This document shows positions 26,570 to 34,137 of a stretch of DNA of 34,137 nucleotides, one piece after another. Position numbers and translations under genes: made by a program. The stretch's first letter is position 1. Each line of letters begins with the position of its first letter. The stretch lies in contig PABJ01000069.1 of assembly GCA_002699105.1 (NCBI GenBank), positions 1 through 34,137 on the forward strand, in the 5' to 3' direction. The stretch is from Ectothiorhodospiraceae bacterium (GTDB lineage Bacteria; Bacteroidota; Ignavibacteria; SZUA-365; GCA-2699105). The notes beneath the pieces were generated by a model, which was not told where the DNA came from, did no database searches, and was given only the letters and a program-made list of their open reading frames with translations.

Positions 26570-26786
26570 ATCGGGAGATCCTACCGTTACTATTTGTATA
26601 CAAGCAACACATTGCACACACAGTCTCTTAATCTTGTGATTCTTGCTCTGATTCCATATTCTGTCACTCTCCGATCACATTACAAACTCAGCGGCTATCC
26701 CCTTCTGGCGGATCCGCATTGTCACCACGTTCAGTGCCTCATGTAGGTGACACATACTTCTTCAACTACGTGAGGATCAGAACAGC

Positions 26787-27896
26787 ATGCCGATATACAT
26801 GGATCGCCATGACGTCCCAGGTGCAACTGCAGTCGATGTTGCAAGGGCGCATCAAGAAGACCTTCACATTCAGGATCAATACGAGTGCAAGGCCATAACA
26901 TATTGGTTTGATGAGGCGCACGGTGCAGCCTTTTGCCTCGTCGAAGCTCCCAATAAAGAAGCGGTGATGGCAATGCACGAGAACGCTCATGGCCTTGTGC
27001 CACATCAGATTATTGAAGTACAGAGTTCTGTCGTGGAATCGTTTCTGGGGCGCATCGTAGATCCTGAATCCGCAAATAGCAGGGAGAACGACGAGATCGT
27101 CATAAGTGAATCTGCCCTCCGGGCGATCATGTGCATCGGCTTGCATTGCACATATCCCGGTCAACATACATCGGATATAAGTACAATCCATGAGCGGAAG
27201 ATTCGCTCGGCAATATTAGATGCGTTCAAACATTTTGCAGCGCGACCAGTGGAGATTGCTTCGAGTCTTAATATTGCAACTTTTGCGTCCGTATCTTCGG
27301 CCGTGCAATGCGCAAAAGAGATTCAGCACCAAACGGAACAGTTCAGCCCAACACCAGAACACCGCGCGCCGTGCGTACGCATGTCCCTCAGTACCGGTAT
27401 CCCTGTTGACGGACGCAATGAGCTATTTGGCAAGACGTTACAGGAGGCCCGGCGGCTTTGCAGTTTCGCAAGAGGAGGTCAGCTGTTGCTCGCACCATCT
27501 GCAATGCAAATCTACCGTGATACCGCTGAAGGCGAACTGAAGACCGGAAACATCAGAGCAGTCAATCCCACCGACTTCTTCTTTCTTAACAACTTGATGA
27601 GTGTGATTGAGGAAACGTGGAACGATCCTGATATCCAGCTTGACGACATTAGAGATCGCATCGGGATCAGTAAGTCACAGTTGTACCGGAAGATCTCATC
27701 TTTGAGCGGATATTCTCCGATCGGGTTCCTCCGGGAATACCGGTTGCAACAATCAAGGGAATGCATTGAGAAACAATCCGGAACGGTAACAGAGATTGCC
27801 TACGAATGCGGTTTCGGCAGCCTATCATATTTCTCAAAGTGCTTTCGAAAGCGGTTCGGGATATCTCCTTCGGAGTTCTCAAGCACAACTGGTTGA
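26787..27896 (+). CDS. DUF4242 / cyclase-like / AraC-HTH fusion regulator
   Basis: A 369-aa soluble protein with three parts. Residues 1-80 resemble DUF4242 (begins MPIYMDRHDVPG; contains AVMAMHENAHG), a small His-containing dimeric alpha/beta-barrel fold related to a described nickel-binding protein. Residues about 105-250 resemble a class III nucleotidyl cyclase-like fold (IMCIGLHCTYPG, VRMSLSTGIPV, TLQEARRLCSFARGGQLLL) without the usual metal-binding Asp pair that I can see, so probably a sensor or dimer module. Residues about 268-369 are an AraC DNA-binding domain (DDIRDRIGISKSQLYRKI, TVTEIAYECGFGSLSYFSKC). The start ATG has a GTGAGGA site about 12 bases upstream. It is divergent from the TonB receptor and upstream of a truncated hemoglobin gene; targets unknown. 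Confidence 0.8.
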   Translation: MPIYMDRHDVPGATAVDVARAHQEDLHIQDQYECKAITYWFDEAHGAAFCLVEAPNKEAVMAMHENAHGLVPHQIIEVQSSVVESFLGRIVDPESANSRENDEIVISESALRAIMCIGLHCTYPGQHTSDISTIHERKIRSAILDAFKHFAARPVEIASSLNIATFASVSSAVQCAKEIQHQTEQFSPTPEHRAPCVRMSLSTGIPVDGRNELFGKTLQEARRLCSFARGGQLLLAPSAMQIYRDTAEGELKTGNIRAVNPTDFFFLNNLMSVIEETWNDPDIQLDDIRDRIGISKSQLYRKISSLSGYSPIGFLREYRLQQSRECIEKQSGTVTEIAYECGFGSLSYFSKCFRKRFGISPSEFSSTTG

Positions 27897-27968
27897 GTTG
27901 TGTCCCAGCAAATTGTAGCGTGGTCAAATAATGCCACATTATGAACCAAACGAAATAGCCAGTAGTCC

Positions 27969-28011
27969 GGAAGTCATGTAGCTTATAGGAGTTCACAGAA
28001 ACAGGACTTCC
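27969..28011. promoter_or_regulatory. Inverted repeat upstream of truncated hemoglobin
   Basis: GGAAGTC (27969-27975) and GACTTCC (28005-28011) are perfect inverted arms separated by 29 bases. They lie about 90-130 bases before the hemoglobin ATG, so a regulator site is possible. No conventional -7 element was found nearby. Confidence 0.3.
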
Positions 28012-28099
28012 ATAATGTCCGGTGAGTTCAGTATTGAGTGGCAAGTCAGTACTGTCGGCATGGAAGCCTATTGGCACTTACAACAAAAGGTTCATAACA

Positions 28100-28486
28100 A
28101 TGGAAACAATAACACAAGTATCTCTATACGAACGGCTTGGCAGTGCAAATGGCATAAAGATGCTCGTCGATGACGTCGTTGAGGCTCATATGCAGAATCC
28201 CAACGTTTCAGCGCGGTTTCTTCCCTATCGGGATCAGCCTGAACTCCTTGAGAAGATCAAGCAACATACATGCGAATTCTTTGCTATGGGTGCCGGTGGA
28301 CCCGAGGTGTATTCGGGCCGTGATATGGTATCAACGCATCAGGGGATGAATATCAGCGAGGAAGAATACATGCATGTAATTGACGATATTTTAATGGTCC
28401 TCGGCAAACATGGAATGGACGATCAAACACAGAAGGATGTCCTTGCGATCTTATGGTCGCTAAAAGGGGAAATCATGCACAAGTAA
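28100..28486 (+). CDS. Group 1 truncated hemoglobin
   Basis: A 128-aa heme protein that binds O2 or NO; group 1 members often detoxify NO or sense oxygen. I start at the ATG at 28100, 26 codons into a longer frame, because it gives the family N-terminus METITQVSLYERLGSANGIK and AAAAGG lies 11 bases upstream. The proximal His lies in STHQGMNISEEEY, and the helix B/E region is at SARFLPYRD and CEFFAMGAGGPEVYSGRDM. Its length matches group 1 trHb. It follows the DUF4242/AraC regulator by about 200 bases on the same strand and is ended by a strong hairpin terminator. Confidence 0.92.
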   Translation: METITQVSLYERLGSANGIKMLVDDVVEAHMQNPNVSARFLPYRDQPELLEKIKQHTCEFFAMGAGGPEVYSGRDMVSTHQGMNISEEEYMHVIDDILMVLGKHGMDDQTQKDVLAILWSLKGEIMHK

Positions 28487-28585
28487 TCCTCCCGTTTGCT
28501 TCTGCATTGAGTGTAACGCGCACCAGGCACAACCTGTGCTTGGCATGGAACAAATCCCTGAAAATCCATACGATTTTTACGCTAC

Positions 28586-28623
28586 CTGAAAGCCAGTCGC
28601 TGATTGGCTTTCAGCTTTTTTTT
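28586..28623 (+). terminator. Strong terminator of the truncated hemoglobin gene
   Basis: A 10-bp stem (CTGAAAGCCA with TGGCTTTCAG) with a 9-base loop at 28586-28614 is followed by C and eight T. It is about 100 bases after the gene's stop. Confidence 0.85.
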
Positions 28624-28680
28624 ATACCACACCGACAATCGGTAGAGGTATTTCATACATACATCGTTTCTACTTCCTTA

Positions 28681-28706
28681 CGCTATGCGAAGCAAGAAAT
28701 GTACGA
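28681..28706. repeat. 26-bp direct repeat, copy 2
   Basis: Same 26-bp sequence as 26523-26548 with one mismatch (G for A at the seventh base). It contains the same TACATTTC on the minus strand with TTA, not TTG, 20 bases upstream. No minus-strand gene lies directly downstream. Confidence 0.6.
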
Positions 28707-28739
28707 TAAGCGCGCGAACGGCATAACGGGGTTGCTGAG

Positions 28740-29036
28740 CTAGAAACTGATGTATTCGAACAGGTTGAAGACCGCTGCGGTTGCGAATCCGATGAGGGCG
28801 GTAACGAAGGCGATCCGCCAATACGATTGCGTCACGATACGAAACCATGTCGCCAGGACTCCCACCATGGCCATAAACAGTGATGTATTCACCAGATCCG
28901 AGCCGGACCCGCTATCGGCGTGCATCCCAAACACCAGGCTGAAGAGGACACTTGTCGCGCCCACGACGGTTGTTACAACTACCACGGCAAGTAACGCTGC
29001 CCAGGATGCCTTCGATTCCGCTACTTCTATAGTCAT
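28740..29036 (-). CDS. Small integral membrane protein (98 aa)
   Basis: A 98-aa protein with three predicted transmembrane helices at about residues 12-37 (LLAVVVVTTVVGATSVLFS), 52-68 and 75-95 (FVTALIGFATAAVFNLFEY), and short loops. I do not recognise the family. The ATG at 29036 has AAGGAG about 12 bases upstream, and a 12-bp palindrome lies at 29053-29064. It converges on the hemoglobin gene and is divergent from the aconitase gene. Confidence 0.7.
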   Translation of the reverse strand: MTIEVAESKASWAALLAVVVVTTVVGATSVLFSLVFGMHADSGSGSDLVNTSLFMAMVGVLATWFRIVTQSYWRIAFVTALIGFATAAVFNLFEYISF

Positions 29037-29052
29037 GTTTCGCGATTCTCCT

Positions 29053-29064
29053 TAATGATCATTA
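29053..29064. promoter_or_regulatory. Perfect 12-bp palindrome TAATGATCATTA
   Basis: It lies 16 bases upstream of the small membrane protein start and about 230 bases upstream of aconitase. It is a possible operator for either gene. It overlaps the ribosome-binding region of the membrane protein, so a regulator bound there could block that gene. Confidence 0.3.
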
Positions 29065-29293
29065 TGTAGGGTACTTTGGGCTCGTGTCTGAAATGTAGTA
29101 CTTCCCATACTTCCTTGCATGGCTGAAAAGGGGATGTTTCAGGCAAATTTGGTGTTCTTTTTGATGCTATGGGTATCATTTACTATCATTGATATCTTGG
29201 AGAAGATTGCGGAATCATTCCGCGTCATTCCCTCCAGGCAGCACCATGCTCTCGAAATAGCACATCCAACCCTTAACTGCGAGGATAGCACTC

Positions 29294-31549
29294 ATGACAA
29301 TGAATTTCGATATGATCAAGCGAGTGTACGATTCGATGCCTAATAAGATCGAAGCAGCCCGCAAGATCCTCAACCGTCCACTCACCTACACCGAAAAAAT
29401 TCTGTTCTCCCATACATGGAACGATGCCGAGGCCTACGAGCGCGGCAAGTCCTATGTCGATTTCTCCCCCGACCGCGTCGCGATGCAGGATGCAACTGCG
29501 CAGATGGCGCTGCTCCAGTTTATGAGTGCCGGGAAGCCCGAGGTCGCCGTGCCTTCGACCGTCCATTGCGATCACCTTATCCTCGCCGAAAAGGGCGCCA
29601 AGCAGGATCTGCTCTCGTCGATAGACACTAATAAGGAAGTGTTCGACTTCCTGCAGTCGGTTTCGAAGAAGTATGGCATCGGTTTCTGGAAGCCTGGCGC
29701 CGGCATCATCCACCAGGTGGTGCTCGAAAACTACGCCTTCCCCGGCGGTATGATGATCGGTACAGACTCGCATACACCGAACGCAGGCGGACTCGGCATG
29801 GTCGCCATCGGTGTTGGCGGCGCCGACGCGGTGGATGTCATGGCGGGTATGCCGTGGGAGCTGAAATTCCCAAAGCTTATCGGCGTAAAGCTGACCGGCA
29901 AGATGAGCGGCTGGACCTCGCCGAAGGACGTCATACTCAAGCTCGCAGGTATCCTCACGGTGAAGGGCGGCACGGGCGCAATCGTCGAGTACTTCGGCGA
30001 CGGTGCACGGTCGATCTCGGCAACCGGGAAAGGCACGATCTGCAATATGGGCGCCGAGATCGGTGCGACGACATCGACCTTCCCGTTCGATGAGAAGATG
30101 GCAGCCTACCTGCGCAGCACGGAACGCAGCGATGTGGCAGAACTCGCCGAGGGCATTGCCGAACACCTCCGCGCGGACGCCGAAGTAGAGGCCGATCCCG
30201 AGAAGTACTACGATCAGGTTATCCATATCGATCTCGATACACTCGAGCCTCAAATCAACGGGCCGTTCACGCCGGACCGCGCGCATTCCATAAGTGAGTT
30301 TGCCAAGGCCGTGAAAGAAAACGACTGGCCGGAAGAACTGCGCGTTGCGCTTATCGGCTCCTGCACGAACTCCAGCTACGAAGATATCGACCGCGTGGCG
30401 GCGATTGCGAAGCAGGCCAAGGCAGCCGGCATCAAAGTGAAGAGCGAGTTCACTATTACGCCGGGCAGCGAACAGGTGCGCGCTACGATTGAACGCGACG
30501 GGCAGCTTGCCCTCCTTGAAGAGATCGGCGGAAAGGTGCTGGCGAATGCATGCGGTCCATGCATCGGGCAGTGGAAGCGCCACGATGTGCAGAAGGGCGA
30601 TAAGAACTCCATCATCACATCCTTCAACCGGAATTTCACCGGCCGTAACGACGGCAATCCCGATACGCATGCTTTCGTGGCGAGTCCCGAGACGGTTGCC
30701 GCACTTGCGCTGGCGGGAAGCTTAACCTTCGATTTCACGAAGGACACCCTTTCGAACGGCAACGGCGGGCAGGTAAAACTTGAACCGCCTACTGGCGACG
30801 AGCTTCCCGGAAGCGGATTCGTGCCAGATCCGGAAGGATTCGTGCCGCCTGCGAAGGATGGTGCAAGCGTCGACGTAGTAGTGAAGGACGATAGCGAACG
30901 TCTGCAGCTTCTGACGCCGTTCAACGCGCCAACACAGGACGATTACACCGATATGCGACTGCTCATCAAGACGAAGGGCAAAACCACCACCGACCACATC
31001 TCCATGGCTGGACCGTGGCTGCGCTTCCGGGGCCACCTGGATAACATCTCGAACAACATGTTCATCGGCGCGACGAATGCATTCAACGGTAAGATGAACA
31101 GCGTGAAGAACCAGAATTCCGGCGAATACGGCGAAGTGCCAGCAGTGGCACGCGACTACAAAGCCAACAACCAGCCGTGGCTCGTCGTCGGAGACGAAAA
31201 CTACGGCGAAGGCTCCAGCCGCGAACATGCCGCTATGGAACCGCGTCATCTCGGCGGGAAGGCCATTGTTGTGAAGTCCTTCGCGCGCATTCACGAGACC
31301 AATCTCAAGAAGCAGGGTCTCCTCCCGCTTACCTTCGCCGATCCGGCGGACTACGAGAAGATACAGGAAGACGACCGCTTCAAGCTGGATATCGCACAGC
31401 TTGCACCGGGCAAGCAGATGACGCTGCACGTCACCCACCCCGACGGCAGCACGGACGCCATCCCGCTCAACCACACCATGAACCAAACCCAGATAGAATG
31501 GTTCAAAGCCGGCAGCGCGTTGAATCTGATAGCAAAAGAGAATAAGTAA
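29294..31549 (+). CDS. acn: Aconitate hydratase (mitochondrial/bacterial type)
   Basis: A 751-aa [4Fe-4S] enzyme that interconverts citrate and isocitrate in the TCA cycle. Cys residues for the cluster are in [10 protein letters not shown] (about residue 356) and the pair in ACGPCIGQW (about residues 418-421). Other family landmarks: [39 protein letters not shown], and [18 protein letters not shown] in the swivelling C-terminal domain. Its length and sequence style match the mitochondrial-type aconitase found in Bacteroidota. A GAGGAT site lies 8 bases before the ATG at 29294. Confidence 0.97.
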   Translation: MTMNFDMIKRVYDSMPNKIEAARKILNRPLTYTEKILFSHTWNDAEAYERGKSYVDFSPDRVAMQDATAQMALLQFMSAGKPEVAVPSTVHCDHLILAEKGAKQDLLSSIDTNKEVFDFLQSVSKKYGIGFWKPGAGIIHQVVLENYAFPGGMMIGTDSHTPNAGGLGMVAIGVGGADAVDVMAGMPWELKFPKLIGVKLTGKMSGWTSPKDVILKLAGILTVKGGTGAIVEYFGDGARSISATGKGTICNMGAEIGATTSTFPFDEKMAAYLRSTERSDVAELAEGIAEHLRADAEVEADPEKYYDQVIHIDLDTLEPQINGPFTPDRAHSISEFAKAVKENDWPEELRVALIGSCTNSSYEDIDRVAAIAKQAKAAGIKVKSEFTITPGSEQVRATIERDGQLALLEEIGGKVLANACGPCIGQWKRHDVQKGDKNSIITSFNRNFTGRNDGNPDTHAFVASPETVAALALAGSLTFDFTKDTLSNGNGGQVKLEPPTGDELPGSGFVPDPEGFVPPAKDGASVDVVVKDDSERLQLLTPFNAPTQDDYTDMRLLIKTKGKTTTDHISMAGPWLRFRGHLDNISNNMFIGATNAFNGKMNSVKNQNSGEYGEVPAVARDYKANNQPWLVVGDENYGEGSSREHAAMEPRHLGGKAIVVKSFARIHETNLKKQGLLPLTFADPADYEKIQEDDRFKLDIAQLAPGKQMTLHVTHPDGSTDAIPLNHTMNQTQIEWFKAGSALNLIAKENK

Positions 31550-31558
31550 ATAGACGAT

Positions 31559-31592
31559 TACACCAAGCCCCTCGCAAGAGGGGCTTGGTGTA
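31559..31592 (+). terminator. Strong hairpin after aconitase
   Basis: A perfect 15-bp stem with a GCAA tetraloop (core CACCAAGCCCCTC/GAGGGGCTTGGTG at 31561-31590) starts 10 bases after the acn stop. There is only a short TATA stretch after it, so it may act as a terminator or as a stabilising 3' hairpin. Confidence 0.7.
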
Positions 31593-31620
31593 TACCACGT
31601 GTCTATGAAAGTCGATGCCA

Positions 31621-31786
31621 AAGCCCCGTAGGGGCGACCTGCGGAACGTCCGCCGTGTCGGATATGTAGCAAAATCCACCACCGTTTCCATTGATGCCGA
31701 TGCACCCGTCCTTGGGACAGGCGCATCGGCCATAGGGATTTCATATGATATGATGTATCTACAAACCGCACGCCCCTACGGGGCTT
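31621..31786. mobile_element. 166-bp element with perfect terminal inverted repeats (MITE-like)
   Basis: Ends AAGCCCCGTAGGGGCG (31621-31636) and CGCCCCTACGGGGCTT (31771-31786) are 16/16 inverted. Each end is itself palindromic (GCCCCGTAGGGGC). The centre holds a second hairpin with arms CCGATGC and GCATCGG near 31698-31731. It has no gene. This architecture is typical of non-autonomous dispersed repeats. A target duplication was not recognised. Confidence 0.5.
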
Positions 31787-32218
31787 GAAGACGAATGGCC
31801 AATCCTTCAAGTACCGGCCAGGGCATCTCACCCCTCCTAAATCACAATTCTACCCGCCTCAACAAACCTCTATGGATCGCCAGCCGGGGATATTTGATTG
31901 CCTTGACACTTGCAAAGCGGTTCGTTCACTCTAGAAACCTTAACTTTCCACGAGGATCGCTAAATACTTCACGGGTTCACTCGGCGGAATCTCGCCCCCT
32001 ATCTCGTGAAAAATTTGCTGCTTAGGTACACACCTCGACTTGATATTGGGTATTATTCTCTTAATTTAGTTATCGGATTAGTCCGCCGTGTAATAGCGGC
32101 GCAACGCCGGATAATTGCTAGCCTATCGCAGGGATGCCCGCCTGGCTTCCTCGCATGTCCTGCCGTAGACCGGCTCGCTGAGTCGTACTCCTGATAATGG
32201 ATCGAATGGAGGAATTGG
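31787..32218. other. Intergenic region before the PAS sensor gene
   Basis: About 430 bases. Two short plus-strand frames (around 31795-32025 and 32006-32194) lack ribosome sites and protein-like composition, and I do not call them. A small hairpin CGCCG/CGGCG lies near 32091-32108, and a GGCG/CGCC pair follows. No clear promoter matching TTG-N20-TAnnTTTG was found. Confidence 0.4.
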
Positions 32219-34137
32219 ATGGGTAACACATCGGATGGAACGTTTACGACATTCGAAATCCCGGATAGCTTTGGGGAGAAGTGGCGCCGTATGTTCACAA
32301 GTGCGGCGGAAGTATTTGACTTCGATCTTTCAACGCTCTCTATCCTGTATGAAGATCGTGTTCACATCTTGGCGCAAGGCGGTACAGTCGATGACCTGAC
32401 GAACAGGGTCATTGATTACGATTTTATCAAGTGCATCATCGAGCGAAACCAACCGCACGCCATTTTCGATCTCCGAGAAGACTCTCAGTGGCAAAACTCT
32501 CCCATAGTACAGGCAGGATTCGTTTCAGCCGCAGGTTTTCCACTCCGAGACGATGACGGCACCCCATTCGGCACACTATGCGTCCTGCGTACACATCCAG
32601 CACCGTATCCAGATTCCCATTTCAAACTCTTTGAGTCGTTCGCGCATTCAGTCGAGGTGGAGATAAATGCGTTCAGGGATAAGGCGAAACTCCACGAAGA
32701 GCGGGAGCGCAGGCAGACTGCAGAGCACCTCGTTGAGAATGCAAAGGACCTTCACTCCATGCTGTTCGATTCATCGCTGGATATGATGCTCATCCACGAT
32801 GAAACCGGGAAAATCCTCGATGTCAACGCACGCGTACTCGAGCGGCTCGGCTACGATACTAGCGAACTCATCGGTCAATCCCCGGGTATTATCGCCGCAC
32901 CGGAATACGCCCCGAAAGCGAAAATGCGCCTGGAGCAGATATTCACTCACGGCGAGGCGTTCTTCCGAACACAACTCATCACGAAAAGCAGTGAGGAATT
33001 GGCAGTCGAAGTCACTTCCCAGCTCTTCAAATGGAAGGGCAAACCTGCAATCTTCTCAGTCGTCCGTGAACTGGAGAGCAGACGGATTCCGGAAGAAGAA
33101 CTGGAAGATCACAAATATATGATTCGCGTCTCTGAGAAAGTGGGTAACATGGGGCACTGGATCATAGATTTGATCGATGGGAATCTTGAGTGGTCTGCTA
33201 CGCAATACCTGCTGCATGGCGTGGAGCCTGGTTCTGTCGATGCAACTATGGACTTCTTCTTAAGTACGGTCCATCCTGATGATAGACAATGGGTGCAGAA
33301 TGCCGTTGAAGAAGCGATTGCGACCAAGACTCCTCGGGAAGCTGAATTCCGGATTGTCCTACCGGATGGCAGAATACGCTGGATACGATCACAGAACACC
33401 TTCCTCTACCGCGGAGAAAAAGCCGTCAAGTTCTTCGGAATCGATCAGGATATCACCGAAGAAAAGGCGCTCATTCAAGAGCTTGAGGAAAGCCGGGAGC
33501 ATTACAAGTCCCTGATTGAGAACCTGGGTGATACCACCGCTGTGCTACGCCATGCAATCGATGGTACGATACTGTATCTGAGTCCCAGCATTGAACCCAT
33601 GTTCGGTTATAAGCCGGAAGAAGGTCTTGGGAAAAAAGTCCAGGAAGTGTGTGAGTATTCTCCCGAATCTCTCGCGCGGATTGAGACGGCAATAGGTGAG
33701 ATGGTCACTTCGGGGAAAACCATCACAATCGAGGTTGCCTTCAAACATCGGGATGGTTCATGGCGCTGGAATATCTCTCACGCCCACCCTGTCCGAAATT
33801 CCAGCGACCAAATAGAATGCATTGAAGTTGTCGCAACGGATATCACTCGCCGCAAAATACTTGAACTGGAACTGGCAGAGAACGAAGCGTTGCTCAAAGA
33901 AGCGCAGCGCGTTGGTATAATAGGTCATTGGAGTCTCGTTCCCGAATCCGGCCACTTGGAATGGTCCGATGAAACCTATCGTATCTGGGGCATTGAGCCC
34001 GGCAGCATCGACCTCAATCTGGAGTACGCCCTATCAAGTGTGCATAGAGAAGATAAAAGCAGAGTAGCGAAGGAGCTACAACGTGCAATTGAGTCCGACA
34101 TCCCATTCTCCGTAGAATTTCGTGTTACTCGCCCTGA
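32219..34137 (+). CDS. GAF and multi-PAS sensor protein (partial, C-terminus outside window)
   Basis: It starts at the ATG at 32219, with GGAGG 6 bases upstream, and stays open to the window edge (639 codons). There is no signal peptide or membrane segment. Residues about 15-150 form a GAF domain (SILYEDRVHIL, SAAGFPLRDDDGTPFGTLCVL). A short coiled coil follows, then four PAS domains at about 175-290 (MMLIHDETGKILDVN), 300-420 (MGHWIIDLIDGNLEWS, FRIVLPDGRIRWIRS), 427-545 (GTILYLSPSIEPMFGYKPEE, FKHRDGSWRW), and 555 on (IGHWSLVPESGHLEWSDE). The output domain (histidine kinase, GGDEF or other) is outside the window. It probably senses a small molecule or redox state in the cytoplasm. Confidence 0.85.
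   Translation, partial: MGNTSDGTFTTFEIPDSFGEKWRRMFTSAAEVFDFDLSTLSILYEDRVHILAQGGTVDDLTNRVIDYDFIKCIIERNQPHAIFDLREDSQWQNSPIVQAGFVSAAGFPLRDDDGTPFGTLCVLRTHPAPYPDSHFKLFESFAHSVEVEINAFRDKAKLHEERERRQTAEHLVENAKDLHSMLFDSSLDMMLIHDETGKILDVNARVLERLGYDTSELIGQSPGIIAAPEYAPKAKMRLEQIFTHGEAFFRTQLITKSSEELAVEVTSQLFKWKGKPAIFSVVRELESRRIPEEELEDHKYMIRVSEKVGNMGHWIIDLIDGNLEWSATQYLLHGVEPGSVDATMDFFLSTVHPDDRQWVQNAVEEAIATKTPREAEFRIVLPDGRIRWIRSQNTFLYRGEKAVKFFGIDQDITEEKALIQELEESREHYKSLIENLGDTTAVLRHAIDGTILYLSPSIEPMFGYKPEEGLGKKVQEVCEYSPESLARIETAIGEMVTSGKTITIEVAFKHRDGSWRWNISHAHPVRNSSDQIECIEVVATDITRRKILELELAENEALLKEAQRVGIIGHWSLVPESGHLEWSDETYRIWGIEPGSIDLNLEYALSSVHREDKSRVAKELQRAIESDIPFSVEFRVTRP

Noticed and set aside
29119-29343. 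74-aa plus-strand frame before aconitase
   Set aside because: It overlaps the aconitase start by 50 bases, has no ribosome site and composition is not convincing.
31795-32194. Small frames before the PAS sensor gene
   Set aside because: No ribosome sites or recognisable composition.
1-34137. tRNA, rRNA, CRISPR, phage or transposase genes
   Set aside because: No cloverleaf with a TTCGA arm, no regularly spaced repeats and no recombinase motif were seen on reading. A tRNAscan-SE or Infernal run would be decisive.

Overview
The window looks like chromosomal DNA from a member of the Bacteroidota/Chlorobiota/Ignavibacteria group (FCB superphylum). A Kapabacteria- or Ignavibacteria-like organism is my best guess, but lineage cannot be fixed from sequence alone. 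The evidence is a short primary sigma factor without region 1.1, a secreted protein with a type IX secretion (T9SS) C-terminal sorting domain, promoters that fit the Bacteroidota pattern TTG-N20/21-TAnnTTTG, a TonB-dependent receptor, a long class II (B12-dependent) ribonucleotide reductase, and EutN/CcmL microcompartment vertex proteins. No tRNA, rRNA, CRISPR array, transposase or phage gene was seen.

Layout. 1-1201 (minus): amino-terminal part of a large secreted LamG/beta-helix protein. 1202-2064: mostly non-coding, with one possible 64-aa gene. 2065-5145: an OsmC-family protein facing a GH15 alpha-glucosidase-type enzyme and a lipoprotein. 5376-12966 (plus): housekeeping genes lysS, pcrA, priA and anmK. 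12967-16808: a long structured leader and nrdJ. 16809-18708: palindromic and structured repeats around a relatively AT-rich secreted beta-propeller/T9SS gene.

26502-18709 (minus): nine co-directional genes. They are a TonB-dependent receptor, a class D beta-lactamase-type enzyme, a TPR protein, a GAF-GAF-degenerate-GGDEF membrane protein, a 61-aa protein, a PIN-domain protein, two EutN/CcmL vertex proteins and the primary sigma factor. Several pairs overlap or nearly touch, and the only strong terminator is after the sigma gene. An internal promoter at 20947-20977 splits the run into a receptor-to-GGDEF unit and a small protein-PIN-EutN-EutN-sigma unit.

26787-29036: an unusual DUF4242/cyclase-like/AraC regulator, a truncated hemoglobin and a small membrane protein. 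29294-31549: aconitase with a strong terminator. 31550-32218: a 166-bp element with perfect terminal inverted repeats, then featureless DNA. 32219-34137 (plus): amino-terminal part of a GAF/multi-PAS sensor protein that runs off the window.

Most interesting: (1) two microcompartment vertex genes and a PIN protein apparently co-transcribed with the housekeeping sigma factor, with no hexameric shell gene or encapsulated enzyme in view; (2) a hairpin-rich nrdJ leader with a possible loop-to-Shine-Dalgarno pairing and no recognisable cobalamin box; (3) the DUF4242/cyclase-like/AraC fusion; (4) the overlapping receptor-beta-lactamase-TPR genes; (5) two intergenic structured or palindromic elements that may be dispersed repeats.
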